This document shows positions 53,530-61,356 of a stretch of 64,000 bases of DNA, piece after piece. The notes below the pieces were generated by a model. The model saw only the letters and a list, made by a program, of their open reading frames with translations, was not told where the DNA came from and searched no databases. Location: the NCBI RefSeq assembly GCF_016411865.1, contig NZ_JAEKJA010000017.1, positions 24,900 to 88,899 of the forward strand, read 5' to 3'. Position 1 is the stretch's first letter, and every line of letters starts with the position of its first letter. A program made the position numbers and the translations under genes. This stretch comes from Acuticoccus mangrovi (GTDB lineage: Bacteria; Pseudomonadota; Alphaproteobacteria; Rhizobiales; Amorphaceae).

Positions 53530-53551
53530 AAATTCAAACTGAGACACTACC
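53530..53551 (-). repeat. Right terminal inverted repeat
   Basis: The reverse complement of these 22 bases equals 49274-49295 exactly. Immediately outside is the second copy of GGCACGGG. Confidence 0.9.
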
Positions 53552-53559
53552 GGCACGGG
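53552..53559. repeat. Right target-site duplication GGCACGGG
   Basis: This is identical to 49266-49273 on the other side of the mobile unit. The rest of the gap to tRNA-Ala (to about 53818) is host-like GC-rich sequence without a recognisable gene. Confidence 0.88.
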
Positions 53560-53818
53560 CGGCCAGTTGCGAACCGCGACGTCGCCGTGGGGTCTCCCAC
53601 GGCAGTCCGCAGCCTCGCGTCGGCCCGTCGTGCGCGTCTCGAATGGAGTGTTCTCGACTTGGCACCGAGATCGGATCGGCGCCGTCACGCCCCGCCCGCG
53701 GGACAGCACCCAGTACGCCTCTTCGACGGGCGGTCGTCCCCTCGCGTGCAATCTGGGCGATCGCACAGTTTCCCGCGCCCGATATGTCGGGCCCGGTCGC
53801 GTAAGGTATTGGGGAGAC

Positions 53819-53894
53819 TGGTGGAGCCGAGGGGATTCGAACCCCTGACCTCTGCAGTGCGATTGCAGCGCTCTCCCAACTGAGCTACGGCCCC
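53819..53894 (-). tRNA. tRNA-Ala (anticodon CGC)
   Basis: On the minus strand, 76 bases including CCA form a full cloverleaf. The acceptor is GGGGCCG with CGGCTCC, giving the G3:U70 wobble pair that identifies tRNA-Ala. Anticodon stem CTGCA/TGCAG encloses ATCGCAC with anticodon CGC (codon GCG). The T-loop is GTTCGAATC. Confidence 0.97.
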
Positions 53895-54007
53895 CGTGGG
53901 CGCGGGTATGGGATTGCGCGGCGGCAAAGTCAACATGATTGAAAGGCTTGCCGCTCCATCACCGACGAAAAATCGCGCCGCTCAGATTGACGACCAAAGG
54001 AGCCATC

Positions 54008-54673
54008 GTGATCGTCTTCCTCCAGATCCCGTTCGGTGCGGGGATGGGCGCCTATGAGACGCTGCGCGCGGCTCTCGGGGCCGAGCACGTCGGATGGGTG
54101 GGGCGCAACGTTTCGATCGATGCGCTGCGCAAGGGGCTGCCCGGGCGGCAATATAAGGTGCTCGGCGGGGCGATCACCATGGCTCACCTCGAGGCGCTCG
54201 AGGGGATCAGCCTGTTCACCGTCGTCACCAGCGATCCGGTGGCGCGCACCCTCGGCCAATGGGTGTCGGTGGAGCAGAACTCCGAGCATCCGCAGCACGT
54301 CGTGTCGCAGACCCTCTTCCTGCGCGAGGTGCTGGAGCTGAACCATCCGTTCACCGGGCTCCTCACCAACGCCCTCACGCGCTTTCTGACGCCGTCGCGC
54401 AAGCCGCCCACAGTGGGCTTCGCGACGAGCGTCCTGTCCGAATATCCCTTTCTGGTCGGCGATGCCGCCAACCCCGAGCCCTATGCCGAGGCGCTGGCGA
54501 CCGAGCTCGGCCTCGCCCCCGACGCACTCGACGCGGACGCCTTCCGCGCGCGCAACCGCGGCCAGCCGAACGAGGAGATGCGCAAGCTCCTGGAGAAGGC
54601 CAACCTGGAGGACATCCGGGTGATCAAGGAGATCGCTCGGCGGCGGGGAGATCAGCCGGTGCTGCGCACCTAG
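54008..54673 (+). CDS. Sulfotransferase-like protein of unknown function
   Basis: The 221-residue product starts at a GTG with AAGGAG five bases upstream. Its opening IVFLQIPFGAGMGAYETLRA recalls the 5'-phosphosulfate loop of sulfotransferases (FLHIPKTAGT) but lacks the key Lys. The middle (LFTVVTSDPVARTLGQWV) resembles the 3'-phosphate segment 'RDPVERxxS' of the same fold. The C-terminal third is helical and charged. A nucleotide-sulfate-binding fold that has lost or changed activity is possible; I hold this loosely. The stop TAG is followed at once by a palindromic repeat. Confidence 0.6.
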   Translation: MIVFLQIPFGAGMGAYETLRAALGAEHVGWVGRNVSIDALRKGLPGRQYKVLGGAITMAHLEALEGISLFTVVTSDPVARTLGQWVSVEQNSEHPQHVVSQTLFLREVLELNHPFTGLLTNALTRFLTPSRKPPTVGFATSVLSEYPFLVGDAANPEPYAEALATELGLAPDALDADAFRARNRGQPNEEMRKLLEKANLEDIRVIKEIARRRGDQPVLRT

Positions 54674-54722
54674 CGCGCTTACCGCTCAGGTTGGATCAAC
54701 CTGAGCGGGACGTGCTCTCGAG
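54671..54722. repeat. Palindromic intergenic element with CGCTCAGGTT/AACCTGAGCG arms
   Basis: Directly after the sulfotransferase-like stop (the TAG is part of TAGCGCGCTTACCGCTCAGG), arms CGCTCAGGTT and AACCTGAGCG pair around GGATC-type bases, followed by GGGACGTGCTCTCGAG. The pattern resembles other intergenic repeats of rhizobial chromosomes. It may act as a 3'-end hairpin for the plus-strand gene. Confidence 0.5.
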
Positions 54723-54754
54723 GGGCTCCACCCGGCCATGACGTCGGCCACAAA

Positions 54755-54780
54755 AAAAGGCGCCCCGAGGGGCGCCTTTT
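54755..54780. terminator. Bidirectional intrinsic terminator
   Basis: Arms AAAAGGCGCCCC and GGGGCGCCTTTT pair perfectly around a two-base centre. Seven T residues follow on the minus strand and four on the plus strand, ideal for ending icd transcription and also the opposing gene. Confidence 0.9.
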
Positions 54781-54799
54781 CGCGTTGGGTGGATGGGCC

Positions 54800-56017
54800 T
54801 CAGGCGGCCATCTCCTTCTCGAGGCGGGCGGCGACGGAATCGAGGAAGCCCGTGGTGGTCTCCCAGTTCTGGTCGGCGCCGACGAGCAGGGCGAGGTCCT
54901 TCGTCATGTGACCGTCCTCGATGCAGCCGACGGTGGCCTTCTCGAGGGTGTCGGCGAACGCGGCGAGGTCCTTGTTGTCGTCGAGCTTGGCGCGGTGGGT
55001 GAGGCCACGCGACCAGGCGAAGATCGAGGCCGTCGAGTTGGTCGAGGTCTGCTGACCCTTCTGGTGCTGGCGATAGTGGCGCGTCACGGTGCCGTGGGCG
55101 GCCTCGGCCTCGACGGTCTGGCCGTCCGGGGTCATCAGCACCGAGGTCATCAGGCCGAGCGAGCCGAAGCCCTGGGCCACGGTGTCGGACTGCACGTCGC
55201 CGTCGTAGTTCTTGCAGGCCCAGACGTAGCCGCCGGACCACTTCATGGCGGAGGCCACCATGTCGTCGATCAGACGGTGCTCGTAGGTGAGGCCCTTCTT
55301 CTGGAACTCGGCCTTGAACTCGGCGTCGTAGATGTCCTGGAAGATGTCCTTGAAGCGGCCGTCGTAGGCCTTCAGGATCGTGTTCTTGGTCGACATGTAG
55401 ACCGGATAGCCGCGCATCAGGCCGTAGTTCAGCGAGGCGCGGGCGAAGTCCTTGATCGACTCGTCGATGTTGTACATCGACATGGCGACGCCCGGGCCCT
55501 TGAACTCGTACACTTCGCGGGTGTCGGCCTCGCCGCCGCCTTCGGGGGTGAAGGTGATCGTCAGCTTGCCCGGGCCCGGCACCACGAAGTCGGTGGCGCG
55601 GTACTGATCGCCGAACGCGTGGCGGCCGATGATGATCGGCTGGGTCCAGCCCGGCACCAGGCGCGGCACGTTGCGGCAGATGATCGGCTCACGGAAAATC
55701 ACGCCGCCGAGGATGTTGCGGATGGTTCCGTTGGGGGAACGCCACATCTTCTTGAGGCCGAACTCTTCCACGCGGGCCTCGTCCGGCGTAATCGTCGCGC
55801 ACTTGACGCCGACGCCGTGCTTCTTGATCGCGTTGGCCGCATCGACGGTCACCTGGTCGTCGGTGGCGTCGCGATGCTCGACGCTGAGGTCGTAGTATTC
55901 GAGCTGGATGTCGAGATAGGGGTGGATGAGTTTGTCTTTAATGTACGCCCAGATGATGCGGGTCATCTCGTCCCCATCCAGTTCCACGACGGGGTTTGCC
56001 ACCTTGATCTTCGCCAT
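54800..56017 (-). CDS. icd: NADP-dependent isocitrate dehydrogenase
   Basis: This 405-residue TCA-cycle enzyme of the homodimeric type common in alphaproteobacteria and eukaryotes opens [20 protein letters not shown]. It has the substrate loop [14 protein letters not shown] and the ribonucleotide/NADP segment [19 protein letters not shown]. It makes 2-oxoglutarate, CO2 and NADPH. The ATG at 56017 (MAKIKV) is the family start, although the frame extends 17 codons further. It ends 20 bases before a strong terminator and is divergent from trmJ. Confidence 0.97.
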   Translation of the reverse strand: MAKIKVANPVVELDGDEMTRIIWAYIKDKLIHPYLDIQLEYYDLSVEHRDATDDQVTVDAANAIKKHGVGVKCATITPDEARVEEFGLKKMWRSPNGTIRNILGGVIFREPIICRNVPRLVPGWTQPIIIGRHAFGDQYRATDFVVPGPGKLTITFTPEGGGEADTREVYEFKGPGVAMSMYNIDESIKDFARASLNYGLMRGYPVYMSTKNTILKAYDGRFKDIFQDIYDAEFKAEFQKKGLTYEHRLIDDMVASAMKWSGGYVWACKNYDGDVQSDTVAQGFGSLGLMTSVLMTPDGQTVEAEAAHGTVTRHYRQHQKGQQTSTNSTASIFAWSRGLTHRAKLDDNKDLAAFADTLEKATVGCIEDGHMTKDLALLVGADQNWETTTGFLDSVAARLEKEMAA

Positions 56018-56082
56018 TCCAGGACCTTGCATCTCTACCGATTGGGGAAGCCGCGTGCGCCGCGGCATGGGTGGGCTTTAGC

Positions 56083-56871
56083 ATGGCCGATAGGACGGGG
56101 GAAGTTGCCGCGGCGCCGGCGATCGTGCTCGCGGCGCCGCAGCTCGGCGAGAATATCGGCACCGCGGCCCGCGCGATGGCGAATTTCGGGGTGACGGACC
56201 TGCGTCTCGTCGCCCCACGCGACGGCTGGCCAAACGAAAAGGCCCGGTCCGCCTCGTCCGGCGCTGATCACGTGATCGATCATGTGCGCGTGTTCGACAC
56301 CGTCGCCGAAGCTGTGGCGGACCTTTCGTTCGTGATCGCCACCACGCGGCGCCCGCGCGGCTTCACCAAGCGCGTGGAGGGGCCGGCGGACGGCCTCGCC
56401 GAGCTCGTGGGTCACGCCCGGCGCGGCGCCCGGACCGGCATCCTCTTCGGCCGCGAGCGCTGGGGGCTCGAGAACGACGAGGTGGCCCAGGCGAACATCA
56501 TCGTCACCTTCCCGGTCGACCCCAACTTCGCCTCCCTCAACATGGCGCAGTCGGTGCTGCTGATGGCTTACGAATGGCGTCGGGCCATGGGGCTCGCCGC
56601 CGACATCGCCGAGTCCGATGCCGTCCCGGCGACGCGCGAGGAGGTGAACGGGCTGTGGCGCCACCTCGTGAGCCTCTTGGAGCCGAGCGGCTACTTCCGG
56701 CCCGATGACATGGCGAAGAAGATGGAGCGCAATCTCCTCCTCATCCTGTCGGACGCGGGGTGGGACAAGCAGCAGGTGCGCACCCTGCGCGGTGTGCTCG
56801 CCCATCTCGGCCGTCGCGCCGAAGCCGTCGAGCCGGTGGCGGAGGCCGAGGACGGCCCGAACGAATCCTGA
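56083..56871 (+). CDS. trmJ: RNA methyltransferase of the TrmJ/LasT type
   Basis: This 262-residue SPOUT methyltransferase has N-terminal VLAAPQLGENIGTAARAMANFG and DLRLVAPRDGWPNEKA. The trefoil-knot cofactor motifs are LFGRERWGLENDEV, VTFPVDPNFASLNMAQSVLL, and a C-terminal helical dimerisation/RNA-binding tail. TrmJ 2'-O-methylates position 32 of several tRNAs. The ATG at 56083 (MADRTGE) is preferred over a GTG at 56071. It is divergent from icd with 65 bases between. Confidence 0.92.
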   Translation: MADRTGEVAAAPAIVLAAPQLGENIGTAARAMANFGVTDLRLVAPRDGWPNEKARSASSGADHVIDHVRVFDTVAEAVADLSFVIATTRRPRGFTKRVEGPADGLAELVGHARRGARTGILFGRERWGLENDEVAQANIIVTFPVDPNFASLNMAQSVLLMAYEWRRAMGLAADIAESDAVPATREEVNGLWRHLVSLLEPSGYFRPDDMAKKMERNLLLILSDAGWDKQQVRTLRGVLAHLGRRAEAVEPVAEAEDGPNES

Positions 56872-56952
56872 GCGGCGCGTCGCGCCGGCTCGACCGATCC
56901 GCCGATGCGCACGGCGCACGGCCGACGAAACGTCAAACTGGGAGGCCTCGCC

Positions 56953-57141
56953 ATGTCGCCCCACCTGCGCCAGGCGCTGCTCGGCACCTTGATGGCCACC
57001 GCGCTGTGGTTCGTCGCCTTTCCGCTCGTGGCGGGGGAGGGGAGCGCGGCCTACGTCTCCGTCAGCCACGTCGTGGGCACGGCGATCTTCGCGGTGCTGT
57101 TCTTCGCGTTCACCCTGGTGGTCGCCCGCCTTCAGCGCTGA
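56953..57141 (+). CDS. Small two-helix membrane protein (62 residues)
   Basis: The product starts MSPHLRQALLGTLMATALWF. Two hydrophobic helices (about residues 8-26 and 38-58) are linked by a short periplasmic or cytoplasmic turn. GGAGG is eight bases before the ATG at 56953, and in-frame codons further upstream have no ribosome site. No family is recognised. It follows trmJ by about 80 bases and may share its transcript. Confidence 0.7.
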   Translation: MSPHLRQALLGTLMATALWFVAFPLVAGEGSAAYVSVSHVVGTAIFAVLFFAFTLVVARLQR

Positions 57142-57193
57142 CGTGTCGGTGCGGGGAGCGGGCGGCGCCGGGAGCACCGCCCGATGGCGCCGC

Positions 57194-57442
57194 CTACTTG
57201 CGGCGGGCGAAGACGATGCCTTCGCGCGTCTCCTGAAGCGCCCGCTGGGCGAGATCGAGCGCCTTGGCGCGGTGGCCACCCTTGCCGGACGACGCCCGCT
57301 GGAGGGAGGCGATTGCCTGCTGCAGATAGCGCACGGCGTCGTGCATGTTGTCCTGGTCGGCGAGAGCCTCGGTCGACACCGTGGCCGTCGCAGCGGCGGC
57401 GGCGGTGCCCAAAATGGCGCCGCGGCGCGTGATCTGATCCAT
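57194..57442 (-). CDS. Small exported helical protein with Tat-like leader (82 residues)
   Basis: The N-terminus MDQITRRGAILGTAAAAATA has a twin-arginine followed by a weakly hydrophobic Ala-rich stretch and a probable cleavage site near EALA. The mature part is a short basic helix (DAVRYLQQAIASLQRASSGK). AAAGGA lies eight bases upstream of the ATG. It resembles small His/Ala-rich periplasmic proteins whose role is unknown. It is downstream of the SDR gene on the same strand. Confidence 0.7.
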   Translation of the reverse strand: MDQITRRGAILGTAAAAATATVSTEALADQDNMHDAVRYLQQAIASLQRASSGKGGHRAKALDLAQRALQETREGIVFARRK

Positions 57443-57534
57443 GGGCTTGTCCTTTCTTGTCGTGGGGCGCCGCGAGGCGGCACCAAGGGATAGACTATGT
57501 TTCCTATCGTGAAGATGAAAGGAAACGGTCGCCT

Positions 57535-58311
57535 TCAGACAAGCATCTGGATGTCGCCGTCGATCGCCACCGCCTGGCCGGAGATGGTCCGCCCGCGAGG
57601 CGAGGCGAGGAACACCATCTGGTCGGCGAGTTGGCGGGCGGTGACCATGGTGCGCAGCGAGACGCGCGACAGCGCCTCCGCCTCGATGTCGGCGACCGCC
57701 ACGTTGCGCGCCCGGGCCTTGCCTTCGAACACCCGCTGGATGCGTTCGCCTTCCACCACGCCGGGCAGGATCGCGTTGCAGCGGATGCCGAACGGGCCGA
57801 GCTCGACGGCGAGCGACTTGGTGAAGCCGATCACCCCCCACTTCGCTGCCGAATAGGGCGTGCGCAGGGCGAAGCCGAAGCGCCCGGCCGCCGACGACAG
57901 GTTGATGATCGAGGCGTTGTCCGACTGCTTCAGGTGCGGCACCGCGAGACGGGCGCAGTTGAACTGGCTCGTGAGGCACACCTCGACGCAGCGGTCCCAG
58001 TCCTCCGGCTCGATCTGGTCCACCGCGGCGGTGGGGCCGGCGATCCCGGCGTTGTTCACCAGCACGTCGAGGCCGCCGAGAGCGGCGAGCGCGTCGTCGA
58101 AGAGGCGGCCGACGGCGGCCCGGTCGGCGACGTCGCAGACCGAACGCGTCAGCGTCGGGTCGGTGTCCGCGAGCGCGTCGAGCGCGTCCTCGTCGACGTC
58201 GCACACGTGCACCTTGGCGCCCTCTTCGGTGAACGCGCGCGCCACCTCGCGTCCGATGCCGGACGCACCCGCCGTCACCAGCACCCTCAATCCGGCAATC
58301 CCGAGATCCAT
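57535..58311 (-). CDS. Short-chain dehydrogenase/reductase (SDR)
   Basis: This 258-residue classical SDR has the cofactor loop TAGASGIGREVARAF, NNAGIAG, catalytic Ser in INLSSAAGRFG and YSAAK. The segment DGDIQMLV closes the chain. GAGGGAA lies ahead of the ATG at 58311. It is 23 bases downstream of the GntR gene in the same direction, so it is probably under the same control. With the divergent ABC importer it likely oxidises the imported compound; substrate unknown. Confidence 0.92.
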   Translation of the reverse strand: MDLGIAGLRVLVTAGASGIGREVARAFTEEGAKVHVCDVDEDALDALADTDPTLTRSVCDVADRAAVGRLFDDALAALGGLDVLVNNAGIAGPTAAVDQIEPEDWDRCVEVCLTSQFNCARLAVPHLKQSDNASIINLSSAAGRFGFALRTPYSAAKWGVIGFTKSLAVELGPFGIRCNAILPGVVEGERIQRVFEGKARARNVAVADIEAEALSRVSLRTMVTARQLADQMVFLASPRGRTISGQAVAIDGDIQMLV

Positions 58312-58334
58312 GGTCGTTCCCTCGTTTCTTATGT

Positions 58335-59027
58335 CTAGTCGTGAAGTTGGCCGCTGGTGGCGATGAACGCGGCGGTGCCGGCGATGTCGCCGGTCATGGC
58401 GGCCCGCGCCGCCGGCCCGTCTCGGGCGATGATCGCCTCGAGGCAGCGGCCGTGGTGGGCCTCGGCGCCGCCGAGCGACAGGCGCTCCGGCGAGAAGCGC
58501 ATGTCGAAATTGAGCAGGGGTCCGATCTTCAGCCACAGGCCGGAGATGATCTTCATCAGGCTCGGCAGGCCGGCAGCGGCGTAGACGGCGAAGTGGAAGT
58601 CGCGGTTGGCGCGCATCGCCACCGCCGTGTCGCGCGTCTCCGTCACGCACTGATGTCGGAAGGCGGCGTCGTAGCGGCGGATCAGGGTGAGATCGGACGG
58701 CGTGCGATGAAGTGCCGCACGCTCGGCGGCGAATCCCTCGATCGCCATGCGCACGGTCGTGAGCTCCTGATAGGCCGACAGCGTCATGATCGGCACGCTG
58801 ATCGCCCGGTTGGGCGACACCGTGAGGGCGCCGTCAGCGACGAGCCGCGACACCGCCTCGCGCACCGGCATCACCGACGTGCCGAGTGCTTCGGCGAGCG
58901 AGCGCAGCGACACCTTCTCGCCGGGCGGCAGCTCGCCGCCGATCAGCCGGTCGCACAATTCGGCATAGACCTGGCCACCGAGCGTCACCGGCTTGGCGCG
59001 TTCCACGTCGACGACGTTGTCCGTCAC
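58335..59027 (-). CDS. GntR-family (FCD-type) transcriptional regulator
   Basis: This 230-residue regulator has an N-terminal winged helix (QVYAELCDRLIGGELPPGEK, VSLRSLAEALGTSVMPVREA) and a C-terminal all-helical FCD ligand-binding domain with metal-type ligands (RANRDFHFAVYAAAG, EAHHGRCLEAI). The start is a GTG with AAGGA six bases before. It is divergent from the ABC importer and upstream of the SDR, so it is the obvious regulator of both. Its effector is unknown. Confidence 0.92.
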   Translation of the reverse strand: MTDNVVDVERAKPVTLGGQVYAELCDRLIGGELPPGEKVSLRSLAEALGTSVMPVREAVSRLVADGALTVSPNRAISVPIMTLSAYQELTTVRMAIEGFAAERAALHRTPSDLTLIRRYDAAFRHQCVTETRDTAVAMRANRDFHFAVYAAAGLPSLMKIISGLWLKIGPLLNFDMRFSPERLSLGGAEAHHGRCLEAIIARDGPAARAAMTGDIAGTAAFIATSGQLHD

Positions 59028-59081
59028 ACCCGTTCCTTCATTTCAGCCCTCGACAAGAAGGCGCGTATCGGTCAGTCTAAG

Positions 59082-59091
59082 TGTGATCACA
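59082..59091. promoter_or_regulatory. Candidate GntR operator (TGTGATCACA)
   Basis: A perfect 10-base palindrome lies in the 133-base gap between the GntR gene and the divergent importer genes, 54 bases from the regulator start and 69 from the binding-protein start. The position suits control of both directions. The sequence is short and could occur by chance. Confidence 0.35.
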
Positions 59092-59160
59092 GAAAGCAGC
59101 AAGGATGCTGTCAAACTGTGGCGTGAATTAAAACACATCTGGTCTCGGGAGGACCCACGA

Positions 59161-60411
59161 ATGCCCTTCAACCGTGATCTCAGCCGTCGCCGACTCCTGC
59201 AGGGAGCCGCGGGGGCGACGCTCGTCTCCAGCCTCGGAATGCCGGCGGTGCTGCGCGCGCAGAGCGGTCCGATCCGCATCGGCCACCTCACCCCGTTGAC
59301 CGGCTTTCTCGGTCCGCTCGGCGAATATGCCCAGCTCGGCGTGAAGCTCGCCGTCAGCGAGATCAACGAGGCCGGCGGCGTCAATGGCCGCCCCATCGAG
59401 CTCGTGATGGAAGACTCGGTGAACCCGCAGACGGCGTCGGCGAAGGCGGAGCGCCTGCTCACCCGCGACGACGTGGTGCTGATCATCGGTGAGATCTCCT
59501 CCTCCTCCGGGCTCGCCATCGGTCAGGTCGCCAACCGGCTGAACCGCATCTTCATCAACACCGGCTGCAACTCCGACGAGCTGCGCGGCGCCGGCTGCAA
59601 CCCCTTCATGTTCCACGTCGAAGCCGCCAACTCCATGTACGTCCAGACGGCCGGCCAGTATCTGCTGGAGAACGGCCTCGTCGAGGGCAAGTCATGGTAC
59701 ACGCTGACGGCCGACTACGCCTTCGGCCACGATCTGCTGCGGGTGGCGCGCAACTTCCTGGAGAAGAACGGCGGCACCTTCGCCGGCGAAGATCTGGTGG
59801 CGACCGACACCACCGACTTCAGCCCCTTCATCCTGAAGATCCGTCGGGCGCGGCCGGACGTGGTGATCTCGAACCTCTCCGGTAACCAGGTCACGAACTT
59901 CATCAAGCAGTATGCCGAGTTCGGCCTGCCGTTCCCGATCTCGGGCTTCGACATCCCCACCACGGCGGCCTGGGCGGCCGGGCCGGGGGCGTTCTCCGGC
60001 ATCTGGCCGTCGGTCTGGCACCACCGCGTCGACACCGAGGGCTCGAAGGCCTTCATCACCGCCTTCGTCGAGGAATACGGCAAGCTGCCCGAGAACCAGG
60101 CGTGGGGCGACTACAACGCGATGAAGATCGTGGCCGCCGCCATCGGCGAGCTCGGCGGTGCCGATTCGCCGGAGATCGCCGACTATCTGCGCACCGGCGT
60201 CGAGTTCGACGTGCTGAAGCACCGCCCGGCCTTCTTCCGCCCCTACGACAATCAGCTCGTGCAGGAAATGTACGCCGTGCGGGCGAAGTCGGCCGAGCAG
60301 ATGGAAGACGCGACCGACGTCTACGAGGCGCTCGGCACCGTCCCGCTGCCCGATCAGAGCCTCGAGATCATCGCACCGCCGCGCGACGGCGCCTGCCAGA
60401 TGCCTGCCTGA
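59161..60411 (+). CDS. Branched-chain-amino-acid-type ABC substrate-binding protein
   Basis: This 416-residue type I periplasmic binding protein has a Tat-like leader (DLSRRRLLQGAAGATLVSSL) and mature start IRIGHLTPLTGFLGPLGEYA. Conserved parts include GGVNGRPIELVMED, VLIIGEISSSSGLAIGQV and DYAFGHDLLRVARNFLEKNG. The ligand may be an amino acid, an aromatic acid or another carboxylate. GGGAGGA lies nine bases ahead of the ATG. A strong hairpin follows the stop codon, then the permease gene. Confidence 0.92.
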   Translation: MPFNRDLSRRRLLQGAAGATLVSSLGMPAVLRAQSGPIRIGHLTPLTGFLGPLGEYAQLGVKLAVSEINEAGGVNGRPIELVMEDSVNPQTASAKAERLLTRDDVVLIIGEISSSSGLAIGQVANRLNRIFINTGCNSDELRGAGCNPFMFHVEAANSMYVQTAGQYLLENGLVEGKSWYTLTADYAFGHDLLRVARNFLEKNGGTFAGEDLVATDTTDFSPFILKIRRARPDVVISNLSGNQVTNFIKQYAEFGLPFPISGFDIPTTAAWAAGPGAFSGIWPSVWHHRVDTEGSKAFITAFVEEYGKLPENQAWGDYNAMKIVAAAIGELGGADSPEIADYLRTGVEFDVLKHRPAFFRPYDNQLVQEMYAVRAKSAEQMEDATDVYEALGTVPLPDQSLEIIAPPRDGACQMPA

Positions 60412-60419
60412 TCCCAGTC

Positions 60420-60442
60420 GCCCCGCCCGCTGCGGGCGGGGC
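60420..60442 (+). terminator. GC-rich hairpin between binding protein and first permease
   Basis: Arms GCCCCGCCCGC and GCGGGCGGGGC pair perfectly (11 bp) around a single T, eight bases after the binding-protein stop. Without a T-run it probably protects the receptor message or lets only part of transcription continue into the permease. Confidence 0.55.
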
Positions 60443-60480
60443 TCGTCGTTCTGCCCAACGCTCCGGTGTCACCCGTGCCA

Positions 60481-61356
60481 ATGGAAGTCATCTTCCTGCT
60501 GGAACAGGTATTGAATGGCCTGCTCGTCGGTGCCTATTACCTGCTTCTGGCGTTAGGATTGTCGCTGATCTTCTCGCTCGGCGGGATCGTCAACCTCGCC
60601 CACGGCGGTTTCTACGCCATCGGTGCCTATCTCGCGGTGGTGCTGACGCGCCATCTCGGGTGGGCCCCGGCGTTCGTCGCATCACCCATCCTCGTCGCGC
60701 TGCTCGGCGTGGTGGTGGAGCGGCTGTTCTTTCAGCGCTTCTATCGGCGTGACCCGATCCTCTCGATCCTTCTCACCTTCGGCCTCGCGATGGTCATCGA
60801 GCAGTCGCTGCGGATGATCTTCGGGGCGGCGCCGCTGCCGACGTCGATCCCGCGGGCTCTCAGCGGTACCGTCATCGTCGGCGACTTCCTCTATTCGCGC
60901 TACCGCCTGACGATCCTCGCGGTCGCGATCCTCGCCGTCGCCGCCACCTGGCTCATCGTCTACCGCACGTCGTTCGGCCGCGTGGTGCGGGCCGGGGTGC
61001 AGAACCCCGACATGGTCGGCGCCCTCGGCATCTCGCTGAAGCCTTACATGACGGCGATCGCCGCCCTCGCGATCGGTCTCGCGGGCCTCGCCGGGGTGCT
61101 CCTCGCGCCGATCTCGGGCGTCCACCCGGCGATGGGGGCGGAGATCCTCACCGCCGCGTTCGTGGTGGTCGTCATCGGCGGGCTCGGCTCCTTCTGGGGC
61201 GTGATCATCGCCGCCCTCCTCGTCGGCGTCGTCCGCGGGGTCACGATCTACGTGTTCCCGCCCGCCGGCGAAGCCTCGATCTACCTCCTGATGGTGGTGG
61301 TGCTCCTGATCCGCCCGCGCGGCCTCCTCGGCGAGCGCATCGAAAGGTTCGAGTGA
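60481..61356 (+). CDS. LivH-type ABC permease
   Basis: This 291-residue inner-membrane permease has about eight helices. It opens FLLEQVLNGLLVGAYYLLLA, then GGIVNLAHGGFYAIGAYLAV, and the coupling-loop region QNPDMVGALGISLKPYM. The ATG at 60481 is preferred to a GTG at 60466. The stop TGA overlaps the next start (TGATG), coupling it to the fused LivM-LivG-LivF protein. Confidence 0.93.
   Translation: MEVIFLLEQVLNGLLVGAYYLLLALGLSLIFSLGGIVNLAHGGFYAIGAYLAVVLTRHLGWAPAFVASPILVALLGVVVERLFFQRFYRRDPILSILLTFGLAMVIEQSLRMIFGAAPLPTSIPRALSGTVIVGDFLYSRYRLTILAVAILAVAATWLIVYRTSFGRVVRAGVQNPDMVGALGISLKPYMTAIAALAIGLAGLAGVLLAPISGVHPAMGAEILTAAFVVVVIGGLGSFWGVIIAALLVGVVRGVTIYVFPPAGEASIYLLMVVVLLIRPRGLLGERIERFE

Larger units (their letters stand above)
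49274..53551. mobile_element. 4.28-kb IS1-family-like transposable unit carrying passenger genes
   Basis: The unit is bounded by 22-bp perfect terminal inverted repeats and an 8-bp direct repeat. It holds one DDE transposase of the IS1-like type (51681-52565) placed in the interior, 2.4 kb from the left end and 1 kb from the right. Six apparent passenger genes are present: a small minus-strand gene ending inside the left repeat, a small basic protein, an unknown 207-residue protein, an HTH/ImmA-IrrE protease, an 82-residue minus-strand protein and a 238-residue protein ending just before the right repeat. No further copy of the terminal repeat is seen inside. Base composition of several passengers is lower in GC than the host flanks, indicating foreign origin. 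The intact duplication and frames suggest recent insertion. Confidence 0.88.

Noticed and set aside
53587..53936. Short frames across tRNA-Ala and its upstream region
   Set aside because: They translate the tRNA itself and give typical tRNA-derived pseudo-peptides (for example GAVAQLGERCN-like).
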